A stretch of 64,000 nt of DNA, taken from Cryptomeria japonica. Its lineage: Eukaryota; Streptophyta; Pinopsida; Cupressales; Cupressaceae. The stretch covers positions 138,634,747-138,698,746 of the forward strand of contig NC_081412.1 in the NCBI RefSeq assembly GCF_030272615.1. Reading direction: 5' to 3'. This document shows positions 13,126 through 24,611 of this stretch, piece after piece. The stretch's first letter is position 1. Each line of letters starts with the position of its first letter. Below the pieces are notes generated by a model. The model made no database searches and had not been told where the DNA came from. It was given only the letters and a program-made list of their open reading frames with translations. The position numbers and the translations under genes were made by a program.

Positions 13126-13137
13126 GCTCTGATACCA
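13126..13137 (-). promoter_or_regulatory. Primer-binding site (tRNA-Met type)
   Basis: The minus strand reads TGGTATCAGAGC two bases inside the LTR end. This is complementary to the 3' end of plant initiator tRNA-Met, the usual minus-strand primer for many plant LTR elements. It fixes the orientation of the element and the inner LTR boundary at 13140. Confidence 0.85.
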
Positions 13138-13139
13138 AT

Positions 13140-14247
13140 TGTTGGAATCAAGGAACACTAAGAGGGGGGGTGATTCAATATTATGTAAACTTTAACATTA
13201 TTAACTAGATTATTCAACCATCTAATGAAAATCAACAAAAGAAAGATGCAAACACTTAGAGCAAACATCCACAACACCATAACACTAGATTTATATGTGG
13301 AAAACCTGGTTAAGGGAAAAACTACATTGGGAACCTACCCACAATGAGATAATACCTTGTTAGGAGTAAATGTAAATATTACAATGGGTAATTCACATGC
13401 ATTTAGGCACATTTCCTAGAGCTCACTACTCAAATTACAAAAAGGGATACAACCCGAAAGGATCATTGCCTTGCAAAATGATTACAAAAGATACAAGAAA
13501 GTTTGATCTATTGAATAGCATCGACAAATGCGTGTGTATAGTTTCGGTTAAGCACAAAATCCATAATCTTACTCTGCTCTACTATACTGCTATATTATGA
13601 TATTTTGCTATATTCTAGAGCTCAAATATTTCACTCATGCACTTGAAACTAAACACAATTTCCCACACACACATCACACATAATCATCAATCACACAAAT
13701 GATTAAATCAATAGATCTTATATATCCACTGCATCAATTTAATTCTTCATCGTGTCAACCCAAAAACACATAACACACAAATTAAACGTGTTACCCAAGT
13801 TGGCTCAATCCAATCCAAAAAAAATCAAGTAGACCAAAACAAATTGTCCACATGCTTCCCACATGTCAACTTAACACCCTTGAACACACAACCAATTACC
13901 AAAATCAATCCACAAGATCTGCACAATGAATATCCACACGTACTTGTAATGAGCACTGTTCTACTCAAAAACCTGTCTACCAGATCTTCCAATTTACACA
14001 AGACTCATCACCGGAGGCCACAAACCTAGAATAAGGTAATTTACACATCCACAATGCTTCTTCAAGATCCGCAACACAAAAGATACACCAATCATAACAT
14101 TGTACACTTTGTCGTATGTGTTGTTCTTCTTACTGGATCTCAACCAATCTTCTGGTATGAATGAATTATGAATTGTGGATGGCATATCTGATATTAGTTG
14201 CCATCAATGACAATATTTGAACAACAATGCAGTGTCTATTGCTAACA
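13140..14247 (-). repeat. 5' LTR (1108 bp) of minus-strand element
   Basis: On the minus strand it starts TGTTAGCAATAG at 14247 and ends CCAACA at 13140, next to the primer-binding site. Its first 60 bases align with the start of the LTR at 4883, including TTGTCATTGATGGCAAC against TTGTCATTTATGGCAAC. A block ending TTTTCCACATATAAATC is shared with the solo LTR at 43685-44923. Confidence 0.75.
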
Positions 14248-16818
14248 ATACGCACTTGGTCAAGCATAACTTTTTTTCTAAAATAGATATGAATATGATT
14301 CTTTTGAATTTAGTTTTGTAACATCCATATATAATATTTTTAATTGGTTTCATAACATTATCTTCTATATTTCATAATTTATTAAGTTTTGAAGTTGATT
14401 TAGCTGTAATTTTGACATATGTCCATTTGTTCGTTCATAACTTGTGTATGTAACGAAATTTATTTATTTTTGTTGGAAAGAATACTTCAATACCTTGTGT
14501 GTAGATATTTTTTAGAATTTTTTTTCACTTGTTTACTGTTTTTCCGTAAGTGTTGAACTCAGAAGTTGATGTTTGGTGTGAAACCTATGTTCAATTAACC
14601 AAAAAAAAAAATCTTAATAAACTCAATATATATTAAAATAACAATTATTGGAAAGCTCAATTCGAGTACTACTATCATGAATTTGGGTTTGTCAAAATTC
14701 ATCCATTTGGGCCCCTAATTTGAGCTTCGAAGGCCAAAAAATTGTAGAAATGAGGAGATTTTGGGGGGGAGATCTCTAGTAGGTGGGTTCAATAAAACAT
14801 ATGTTCTATTGAAAGGGGTTCTATTGAACCCTCTGGTGTTCAATCGAACCCATGTTCTATTGAACCCCTCTAAGCATAACGACCATGTTCTTTTTAAAAA
14901 ACCATTAAAAAGGGGGATTCAATCGAAACTTATTTAAAATAATACATTCGATCAAATCATTTTTTTTGGTCCGATCAAACATGGCATTCAATCAAAAGTG
15001 GTAAAAATTATGTTTTGGACAAACAAGTGCAATTTCTTAATCCAAAAAAGTGTAACTGACTATTGTGGGTTCACCCCACTATAAAAAATTGTTAGATGAT
15101 TGCCTTTACACCACTCGGGAGAAGACAAAAACATCATGCAAACAAAAATGAAAGCATTTTAGACCATCAAAAATCTCTCTACAACTATCTCCTAAAGAAA
15201 TCAATCATTTAATTTTGGTGTAAAAGAATAAATTTACAAAACAAGTAAATACAAGGAAACTCAAATAATTTGTGACATTTCAACACATAAGATATTGCAC
15301 TATAGAGAACCAATTTACCTAAAACACATACCACTTAATCCTTCTACCTTTCTAAACAAGTTTCCATATATGCACAAGCATATCAATCATTGTGTAAAAA
15401 TGCAGAGCATTCTAGTGAGTCAACTAGAACTCATTACACTGTTAGACTATAGTCTGGGGACCATAAATTTATAACTTTTGTTATAAAAGTATATATGACC
15501 TAAGAACTAGTAATTAGACACCTTACATGCTACAAATCTTACCTCTAAAACTGCGTAACTAGATCTTGTAAGGCAATAAGACACAAACCAAATTACTAAC
15601 TCTTAAACAAATTTCCTTAATCAAACAAGTATGAATCTGACTCAAATATTGAATTACTACTCCTTAAGCATGTACCCAACAATCAATTTAATTGCCTCTG
15701 ATAACCAAAACATAAAGTATATGTAACAATGTGTTATCTTAAACTTACAAATCATCTAGATTAATGTTCCTTACAAATCAATACAATTAGTAATCATATC
15801 AAGAACTGAGTCAAACCATCTCCAGATTGACACATTGATTGGTTTGACAAATCACAGTTTTGTGTTTATATGGATTTTGCTAGGTCAAACTATAGGTTCA
15901 TAATCAACCCTAGAATGAAGAATTGATAGAAAAGATATCTTACCCTTGCAGGAAAAGGCTATATCAAAATGAAATATTGAATTGAAATGTTTATGCCTCT
16001 ACATAAATTTTATCATGAATGCTTGAAAATCTAAATACTTGACCTCTCCTTCACTATCTCAAGAATACTTGATTTCTTGTTCAATTGAATTGCGTGACAT
16101 GAATTTAATTCCTTGATAAGATATGTTTCAAATGAAGGGGTAAAAATTTTCATTTATATAGTCAACTTCACAAAACGTGTTGAAAATCATGAAGAAGGCT
16201 AACATCAGATATCCTTTTCTACTCATCTTCTTTTGACCATTGGAGGATTCAAAATTGGGCCCCTTTTGCCTAGACTATGGTGCCTAGTTCCCTAACCTAG
16301 GAGAATTGGGGCACATGTTGAGTTCTTCTAGATTGGGGAAAAGTCATGAAGAAAAGACAAAGAGTATAGACCTTAGATATGGTATTTGTTTAAGTGCAAT
16401 CAGGAATAATAAAAAAGAGAAGGAAAAGAACCAAAGTGAGACCCAAATGAGCATGAAACTGTATAAGGATACAACTTATGACTCTACAACTATATATTGT
16501 CTTGTCTAATCTATCTTGCATCTAATCTAATTTTATATTCTTAGTATTAAAGTATACAAAAAAGAAGGGAATAGTATCTATTCACCTAGGATACTGGGTG
16601 AAAGTGTAAAAATGTGGATGGTTTTCTATGTATCAATGTTTGTGAAGGCTATTTGTTGTATATTTTTTCCAAAATCTCTAAATTCCAAGGAGCAAGTTAA
16701 ATATTTTCAATTATTTTATTTACAAATCCTTAGAAACACTTTCATATCAAAATTTTAATTCACTTTATAAAAGCCCCCATTTAAAAATTGAATTGCAACA
16801 ACAACAAAGATGATGATG
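14248..16818. other. Intergenic, no gene recognised
   Basis: This is an AT-rich stretch with only short chance ORFs. Near 14780-14870 a short phrase around GTTCTATTGAACCC and GTTCAATCGAACCC repeats in both orientations. The 15940-16350 part resembles, in organisation and wording (repeated 'cttga' phrases, a GGGG-rich patch), the gypsy LTR at 11560-12000. It may be a very diverged LTR, but I could not fix ends. Confidence 0.4.
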
Positions 16819-18659
16819 GGGTTTAGAGAGACTCCTATGTGAGTTTTTGAAAGAGTTTTCAAAGGTCACTAGGTTATTTTGAGCATTAAGAAAACGTGTC
16901 AAAAATAAGGTTAAACGAGAATCCGCTCTATGTCTCAGGTCCCAAATGTGCACAATTGTGGTCTCAAAGCAGTTCAAAGGTCTAGTTGCTCTAAAACATT
17001 TTTTGTCAGGCATGCAAGAGGACCCAACTAATATAGGACATCCCAATGTCAATCAAGTGTCATTTAAAGAAATTATTATTTAAATATTTTTTTGTTAAAT
17101 AATAATGTTCTTATTGATTGGCAGGTTCTTATTTATTTTCAGAGATTAAAAAAGGATATCACTAGTAAGTGAGTGTTGCGGTTATTTAAATCATTAAAAA
17201 TGATATAAATACATTAATGAAAGTTGAATGGTACCACATTAAAAGTAAAAGAAAAACCATTTAAATGCATTGATGTTTTAAAGTTGTTGTTTTTTAAACA
17301 TCTACCCCACAAAGCAAGAAGAGGTCAAAGAAAACAAGATGTAGGGAGCACATAATGGTAGGGCCCATGAATGATTTTTGAAAGAATTTAAATAAAATGT
17401 TTCAAGGCATTGGTATGCTTCTCCCTGTGATCCCGCAAATAAAGTGAAAAATATAAGAAATGGTTGCATCCCACGTGCCCATTATGAGTTTAAGATATTT
17501 TGAAAAGTCACATAGGCCAACGAGGTGGTTTTGCTAACTTGTGTGAAGATTAGGGTTTCAAGAAATGTGATGCGTGGATGTAGGGGGCACGTGTGGTGTT
17601 AGGGTTTTATTGTTGGTTTTCTATATTCTAAGAAAATAAAGTTTGATGCATGTTTCTTGAATTTTTTAGAAGGTGCAAAGAAAACCCTAGGTCAACCATT
17701 TTTTAAGACAATATGGAATATTCAAATGTGCATCTGTGAGCAATGACTAAGAATATTTTGAATCAGTTTTGTTTTCATTTAACTAGGGGATCTTGTGGAT
17801 ATCTCACATTGTGTAACATTTGGAAAGTTTGTCTTTGGTCTGGTACCAAATCAAAGTTTCAATTAACATCTTCTGTTCTTTTCTTGGCAAGTATTGTATG
17901 GTCTTTGTATTTTACAGAAAGATGGTAGGGCGTAGTTTTGTGGAAGCTTTGTATAATGTGCAAAAAATAGGTTAAGTTTGATTAGGGAGGATGAAATTCT
18001 TAGGTTTCAAATATCACACAAAATCTCACAACGAGAAGAGAATATTTTGTTGTTGTACCATTTGAAAGCTCCCTTAGTAGATTATGTTGTCATGGGACAT
18101 TATTTGTTGACTGCATGGATCGAGTCCTTGCATCATGATTATCTATCACTCTTTGCCAACGCATAGTAAAAGCTAAAAAAATTCTCTATTGTTATTGTCG
18201 ATCCATGGCTCAGAGGTATTGGACACATTGGGTTGTTGCTCCAGTTTACAATGTTATTATTAGTTATGTCATAATAGTTGGTGGAGAGTACAACTTTGAA
18301 TTAAAAAAAAATTAGTTTATCAAAGCGATTAGAAAGTTGCATATATATGAGGATGCCCTAAAGTCTATGACTAAAATGCCAATTTGACCTACTAGGGTTG
18401 TGTGGGCATGTTTTCTTGACGCCCATTCACCATGTGCATTGTGTGGATCTAAGTTGGGGCTAGGAATACATAGTTGGGAAGAAAATTAATTGATTAGGAT
18501 GGTTTGAGAAAATAAAATAAAATCAAATTTAAAAGGTAGAAGCATTACTTCTTGTGTAAGTCCAACATGTGACAGTTTATTTGTTCTGAATTTGCAAAAG
18601 AAAAATAAAGTTTTGAAGAGCCCACCTAATCTAAAAAGGGAATTAAAAAAGTTGTAGAG

Positions 18660-19531
18660 TGTAAGGAAGTTAAGTAGCGGAACAACTTCCTAAACTAACC
18701 TTGAGAGGATGGTAATGCAAAAACTTTTACAGATTGTCACAACAGTTATAGAAAATAGAAATAGATATAATAACATTCAAACCATAACACAGTGATTTAC
18801 GTGGGGAAAACCCTTTCGAGAGGAAAACCCCACACTCCAAAAGCTGCCCAATATATTATTCCGCAATCAAAACAGATTACAATATACTTGCAGAGAAAGA
18901 TCTTCCCAAGAGTACCACTAATTAGAGATTCAGAGGTAACTCAATAGCTATAAGACTCTTACACACAACCTCTATCTAACATACCTCATATATAGGAGAT
19001 GCAATAAAAGAAACTGTCAAACAGTATTACAAAACCATGGGCTAAAACCACCCAATAAGGTGTAGCTGACCTTATCTCCCTTCTAGATGCCCTATGACGT
19101 GTCCCTCCCTTTTTACAACTCATTTATGTGTCCGATGTGTTTTATATTTCCTATTTCAGGAGTACAAACTTCTGGAGGCCATAACGTGTACACCGTGTGT
19201 CCGATTAACAAACCATTTGAAGCCCCAGAAAGCTCGTAAATGTCTCTATTACCTCATAAACCACTATGCCATGTATGTCCACTTTTTAGGGCATTTTGGG
19301 GCCTCTAAAGTCCTCAAAATAAAATTTAAACCTTTCATTAGACCCCTCCAAAATGGAAAATTTAATATCTTCAAAACTAGTTGTGATCTTGCGATGTAAT
19401 TTTACCAGAATGCTTATCTAGCCAACTAAAAGCTTTGGGGAGAATTTCGCACCATTTCGTGCTTCAAATGAAAACTTACTATAAATAGTAACCTCATGTA
19501 AATGCAAGGTTGAGACACCACTTTCCCAACA
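18660..19531 (-). repeat. 3' LTR of copia element
   Basis: 872 bp. On the minus strand it starts TGTTGGGAAAGTGG at 19531 and ends CTTACA at 18660. The left flank is unit 1 of the 2.65-kb repeat. Confidence 0.88.
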
Positions 19532-19805
19532 AATATCCCACTTCTCGAACACCTTGCAAGAGCAAAGGGAGTATCAACACAATAAATCAATTGCTAGGGG
19601 CCATGAGGCCCATAGACTCCAAGCACCATATGAACTTCTCTATGATTATAGCCTTAGTTAAATAATTTATAACATTCATCAAAGTTTCTACCCTAACCAG
19701 CTTCACCCTACCATCTTTGACCATATCTTTGACAAAATAATACTGAACATCAATGTGCTTGGTTCGGGCATGAAATGTCGGGTTCTTAGTTAGGAAGATC
19801 GCACT

Positions 19806-22765
19806 CTAACTATCAAAATAAATTGTCACGGCTCCTTGTTTTATTCCAATGTCTAAACACAGTCTCTTAAGCCAAATGTCATCTTTACAAACATGATTAG
19901 TTTCCATATACTCTGCTTTAGTAGTGGAAAAAGCAATCACAACCTGTTGCTTACTCATCCAACTAATTGCACCACCAAATAAAGTAAACACATAAGCATT
20001 GGTGGATCTTTTTCTATCAATATCACCTACCCAGTTTGAATCCACATAACCATGAATATCAAAGAAAATCACGTCTCCAACTGAATTACCATGATAACAC
20101 AAAGAATACTCTGAGGTACCCTTCAAATATCTAAAGACTCTTTTGACTGCATCCCAATGAACTCTACCAGGTTTAGACATATTTTTGGATAGAACTCCCA
20201 TTGATTGGTCAATGTGTGGTCTAGTATAGACCATAACATACATCAAACTTCCAACTACACTTTGGTAAGGTAATTTTCTCATGTCTTCCATTTCTGATAG
20301 GGATGTAGGACAATCTACAGTAGATAATTTCGTCCCAACTGTAAAAGGAACACACAATGGTCCACAATCATGCATGTTGAACCTCTGTAGCACTAAATTA
20401 ACATACTTACTCTGGTCTAGCCATAGATTTTTGTTCACTCTATCTCTTTTAATTTCCATCCCAAGAATGTGTTTTGTTACACCAAGATCTTTCATTTCAA
20501 ATTTAGCAGCGAGTTGAGGCTTTAGTTCTGAAATCATACATTTTCCTTTACCAATGAATAACATATCATCAACATACAATGCAATGTATAGGAAATGATC
20601 ACCATCAGATTTATAATAAACATAGTGATCTAATTTAGAATGCTCAAATCCCAAAATCATCACATATATATCAATTTTTTGTTACCACATCCTAGGACTC
20701 TGTTTGAGCCCATACAAAGATTTCTTTAATTTACAAACCAAATTACTTTTACCTTTCACCACATAGTGCTCTGACTGTGTCATATAAATATCCTCCTCCA
20801 AATAACCATGAAGGAAAGCAATTTTCACATCCATTTTCTCAACCTCTAAATCATAAGCAGCAACAATAGAAAGAAAAAATCTAATGGATGTCATTTTGGC
20901 AACAGGAGAAAATATCTCATCATAATCAACACCCTCAACCTAAGAGCAGCCTTTTACAACCAACCTTGCTTTATACTTCTCAATGCTTCCATCTGAACCA
21001 ATCTTTCTCTTGAACACCCATTTACAACCAATAGGCTTTCGTCCTTCAAGCAATGGTACAAGATCCCATGTATCATTCTTTTTCAAAGTTTCCATTTCTT
21101 CTTCCATAGAAATCTTCCAGGATTTGGCATCATTCATACCTAATGCCTCTTCTACTGATTTTGGTTCATCCACATTAGTATTCAAAGAAAAAATATATCC
21201 CCAATCATCAGGTGAATACCTTTCAGGTGGTTGTCTATGTCTTGTAGACCTTCAAACAAGTTGAGTGGGAGGTTCTTCCTCCTCTTTTGAAGATTCAGAG
21301 GTAGACGAACTCTCTTCAACTTCTTGCCTATCTAGGGGTCTCGATTCAACTCTTTCAGGTGTAGAAGGAAATTGAATCACATCTAACCTTTTAGTCTATT
21401 ATGGCTGTAATGTAATAGAAGGAGACTTAATTTCTCTAAAACATAACACTTCTACTATGAATTACCTTTTTTGCAATAGGATCCCAAATCTTGTATCCTT
21501 TCACACCATAACTATGCTCGATGGAGATACATTTCACAGCCTTGTTCTCCAACTTTGTTCACTTCTCCTTTGGCACCTATGCATATGCCTCACAACCAAA
21601 ATCTCTAAGATGTCTCATTGAAGGCTTGTGACCCGACCATGCTTCAATACATGTTTTATCAACAAGGGCTGATGTAGGAGACCTATTAATCAGGTAGCAA
21701 GCAGTGGCAACAACTTCAACCCAAAAATTTTGTTCTAGACCAAACCACTCAACATACTCCTAGCCTTCTCTATCAGTGTCTCATTCATTCTTTCTGCAAC
21801 TCCATTTTATTTTGGAGAATACGGAGTTGTCTTTTGTTTGTTAATGCCACAGTCTCTACAAAATCTATCAAAATGATTAGAGAAAACTTCACTGCCATTA
21901 TCAGTCCTCAAAATTTTAATTTTCTTTCCAATCTATAACTCAACCATTGCTTTAAATTATTTAAATTGACTAAAAACTTTAGATTTACTCTTTAGAAAAT
22001 ATACCCATGTCCTTCTACTTAAATAATCAATAAATGAGACATAATATGTGGATTTTCCAATTGAAGGAATATCTGCAGGACCAAACACATCAGAATGAAT
22101 AAGATCTAAAACACTACAAGTTTTATGAGAACTTGAGTAAAACTGAACGTGGTTTTGTTTTCAATAAATGCAATGCTCACAGAAATCAAAGTCAATCTTA
22201 CAATCATTCAAACCTTCAACAAGGTTTTTATTTTTCAAGGTCCTTAGACCCTTTTCTCCAATGTGGCCAAGCCTCTAGTAACATAACATAGTCTTCTCTA
22301 TAGTTAAGTTTGCTTCAGAAGAAAGAGCACCCTTAGGTACCCCAAAGCCATTTCCATCCGCTAAAGGTGAAACCCTCAAATCTTCCACAGATTTACTTTT
22401 TACAGAAGTCCTATTACACTCAACAGTGTATGTGTCTAGCTTATATAAAGTGCCAAACTTGACACCTCTAGCAATTACCATATCACCCTTGATCATCTTA
22501 CATCCTACTTCAGAAAAGACTACCTGCACACCCGCATCTATCAATTTGGTCACAGATAACAAATTTCATTTTAAACGAGGGATATGCAGCACACCATTAA
22601 TCCTTTTATTCTACCATTATAAAACCTGATTCTAAATTTACCTCAACCAACAATGTCTAAATGTGAATCATCACCCAAGTACACCTTACCTCCATTAAAT
22701 TCTTCATATTAAGAAAACTAATCTCTATTGACAGTCATATGAAAAGATGCACCTAGGTCAATTAA
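19806..22765 (-). pseudogene. copia pol: protease/pre-integrase, integrase, RT, RNase H (fossil)
   Basis: Minus-strand reading from right to left. Near 22560-22275 there is a GAG-pre-integrase-like segment (MLSVTKLIDAGVQVVF, then GTLYKLD). The integrase region occupies about 22260-21450. The start of copia reverse transcriptase is near 21130-20943, with WKISMEEEMETLKKNDTWDL and KWVFKRK...YKARLVVKG. The core follows at 20894-20540, with KKSLYGLKQSPRMW and the catalytic YVDDML. The copia RNase H region is near 20000-19810 (GAISWMSKQQ, then STTKAEYME). This order, with integrase before reverse transcriptase, defines Ty1/copia. It is a fossil; several breaks separate the domains. Confidence 0.88.
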
Positions 22766-23640
22766 CTAGGCATCATTACCTACATGAGTCGCCAAAGCTA
22801 CAATAAATGCATCACCATCTTCCTTCTCGGACTCAGAATTAGAATCAATCTTCTTATTTTTCTTCTTCTTTTCTTCTTTGTGGTCTTTATGGATATGACC
22901 TGGTTTACCGCAATTCCAACAAATGACTTTGGACTTTCTAGGAGATTTTGATCTCCCTATCAATTTGGACTTATCGTGCTTCTCATTCTTCTTGCCTTTC
23001 TCCTTAGGACCTCCACGAATAGTGAGGGCTTCCTTCGAATTGTGAGATACCTTCCTTCGCATCTCTTCACCAAGTAGGGCATCCACCACATCTTCAAACT
23101 TCAAAACAATAGAAGTACTATCGATAGCCATAACAAGAGAATCCCACAAATCAGGCAAAGAACAAAGAAAGATCTGGAATTTCTCTACTTCATTCATCTT
23201 AACACTGACATATACTAATTGAGCCACCAACATATTGAATGCTTCTAGGTGGTCTGCAACTTGTCCACCATCTTCCATCTTTAAGGAATACAATTTCTTC
23301 CTCAAGAAAATCTGATTTAATAAAGATTTTGCTTGATACATTTCACCAAGCTTAGTCCATAGCTTCTTTGCAGTGTTTTCTTCATGGATATTGATAAGAA
23401 CAGAGTCTGCCAGGCACAGTCTGATTAGACCCTTGGCTTTTCAATCCATAACATCATACTAAGTTGTCGTAGTAGGATTTGGGGGCCTTTGTACATTCGT
23501 ATCAACAACATCCCATAGATCTTGATCTATTAGCAAATCTTCCATCTTCAACTTCCACATCTCAAAATTTGTTCCATTAAATTTCTCCACCTCTATTTTC
23601 CCTAACAAACTTGCCATCTGAAAATTCCTGCAACATGATC
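22766..23640 (-). pseudogene. copia gag (UBN2-like plus zinc knuckle, fossil)
   Basis: The longest open part (23341-22766, 191 codons) begins [20 protein letters not shown] and continues with [11 protein letters not shown] and [13 protein letters not shown]. These are hallmark phrases of copia gag (UBN2/retrotran_gag family). It ends with a zinc-knuckle region, [13 protein letters not shown], in a Lys-rich tail. Upstream coding homology continues toward 23640 near the 5' LTR. Gag would form the virus-like particle and package RNA. It is a fossil with few breaks here. Confidence 0.85.
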
Positions 23641-23739
23641 AAAAAGTGTCTTTTGTAAAAGCTCCCACTCAAATCTAGATTAGCTCAAAAAACCCAACAA
23701 CCCACAACTGAAACCAAAGGTGATCAAGCTCATACCACT

Positions 23740-24611
23740 TGTAAGGAAGTTAAGTAGCGAAACAACTTCGTACACTAGCCTTGAGAGGAGGGTAATGCAA
23801 ATTTGTTTACAAATCATCACAACAGTTATAGAAAATAGAAATAGATATAATAATATTCAAACCATAACATAGTGATTTGCGTGGGGAAAACCCTTTCGGG
23901 AGAAAAACCCCACACTCCAAAAGCCGCCCAATATATTATTCCATAATCAAAATAGATTACAATATACTTGCAGAGCAAGCTCTTCATAGGAGTACCACCA
24001 ATCAGAGACTCAAAGGTAACTCAATAGCTATAAGACTCTTAGACACAACCTCTATCTCATGCACCTCATATATAGGAGATACAATACAAGAAACCATCAA
24101 ACAGTATTACAAAACCATGGGCTAAAACCACCCAATAAGGTGTAGCCGACCTTATCTCCCTTCTAGATTTCCTATGACATTTCCCTCCCTTTTTACAACT
24201 CATTTATGTGTTTGATGTATTTTATATTTCCTATTTTAGGAGTACAAACTTCCAGAGGCCATAACCTATGAACTGTGTGTCTGATTGATGAACCATTTGA
24301 AGCATCGGAAAGCTCACGAAGTGCTCTATTGCCTCATAAACTACTACATTGTTTATGCACAATTTTCAGGGCATTTCAGGGCCTCTAAAGTCCTCAAAAT
24401 CAAATTTAAACCTTTCATTGGACCCCTCCAAAATGAAAAATTTAATATCTTCAAAACTAGTTGTGATCTTGCAATGTAACTTTACCAAAATGCTTATCTA
24501 GCCAACCAGAAGCTTCAGGGAGAATTTTGCACCATTTCATGCTTCAAATGAATACTTACTATAAATAGTAACCTCTTGTAAATGCAAGGTTGAGACACCA
24601 TTTTCCCAACA
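23740..24611 (-). repeat. 5' LTR of copia element
   Basis: 872 bp, the same length as the partner LTR. Just inside, the minus strand reads TGGTATGAGCTT, a variant of the tRNA-Met primer-binding site. Shared marker phrases with 18660-19531 include GTGGGGAAAACCCTTTCG and AATATATTATTCC. Confidence 0.88.

Larger units (their letters stand above)
12116..14247 (-). mobile_element. 5' end of a minus-strand LTR element related to 1-5680
   Basis: An LTR (13140-14247), a tRNA-Met-type primer-binding site (13126-13137) and a gag-like region follow one another on the minus strand. The element stops abruptly at 12116 against the gypsy LTR, so the gypsy element either inserted into this gag or replaced its 3' part. 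The other LTR is not seen. The combination of coiled coil and zinc knuckles matches the gag at 12-1039. It is a broken fossil. Confidence 0.65.
18660..24611 (-). mobile_element. Ty1/copia retrotransposon with both LTRs (fossil)
   Basis: Two direct 872-bp LTRs (18660-19531 and 23740-24611) bound a minus-strand internal region in copia order: gag, protease/GAG-pre-integrase, integrase, reverse transcriptase, RNase H. Flanking 5-mers are TAGAG (18655-18659) and CAAAG (24612-24616), which differ by two transitions and fit a decayed target duplication. Sister units of the host repeat carry the unoccupied sequence (near 27232 and 42131). Counting by eye over the first 390 bp, the LTRs differ at about 39 positions, so the insertion is old (tens of millions of years at slow gymnosperm rates). 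All domains are present, but it is broken more than ten times. Gag wording resembles the TNT1-94/Tork group. Confidence 0.9.

Noticed and set aside
17743-17928. 61-codon ORF repeated at 41236-41421
   Set aside because: Same place in units 1 and 3 of the 2.65-kb repeat but not kept in unit 2; no known motif.
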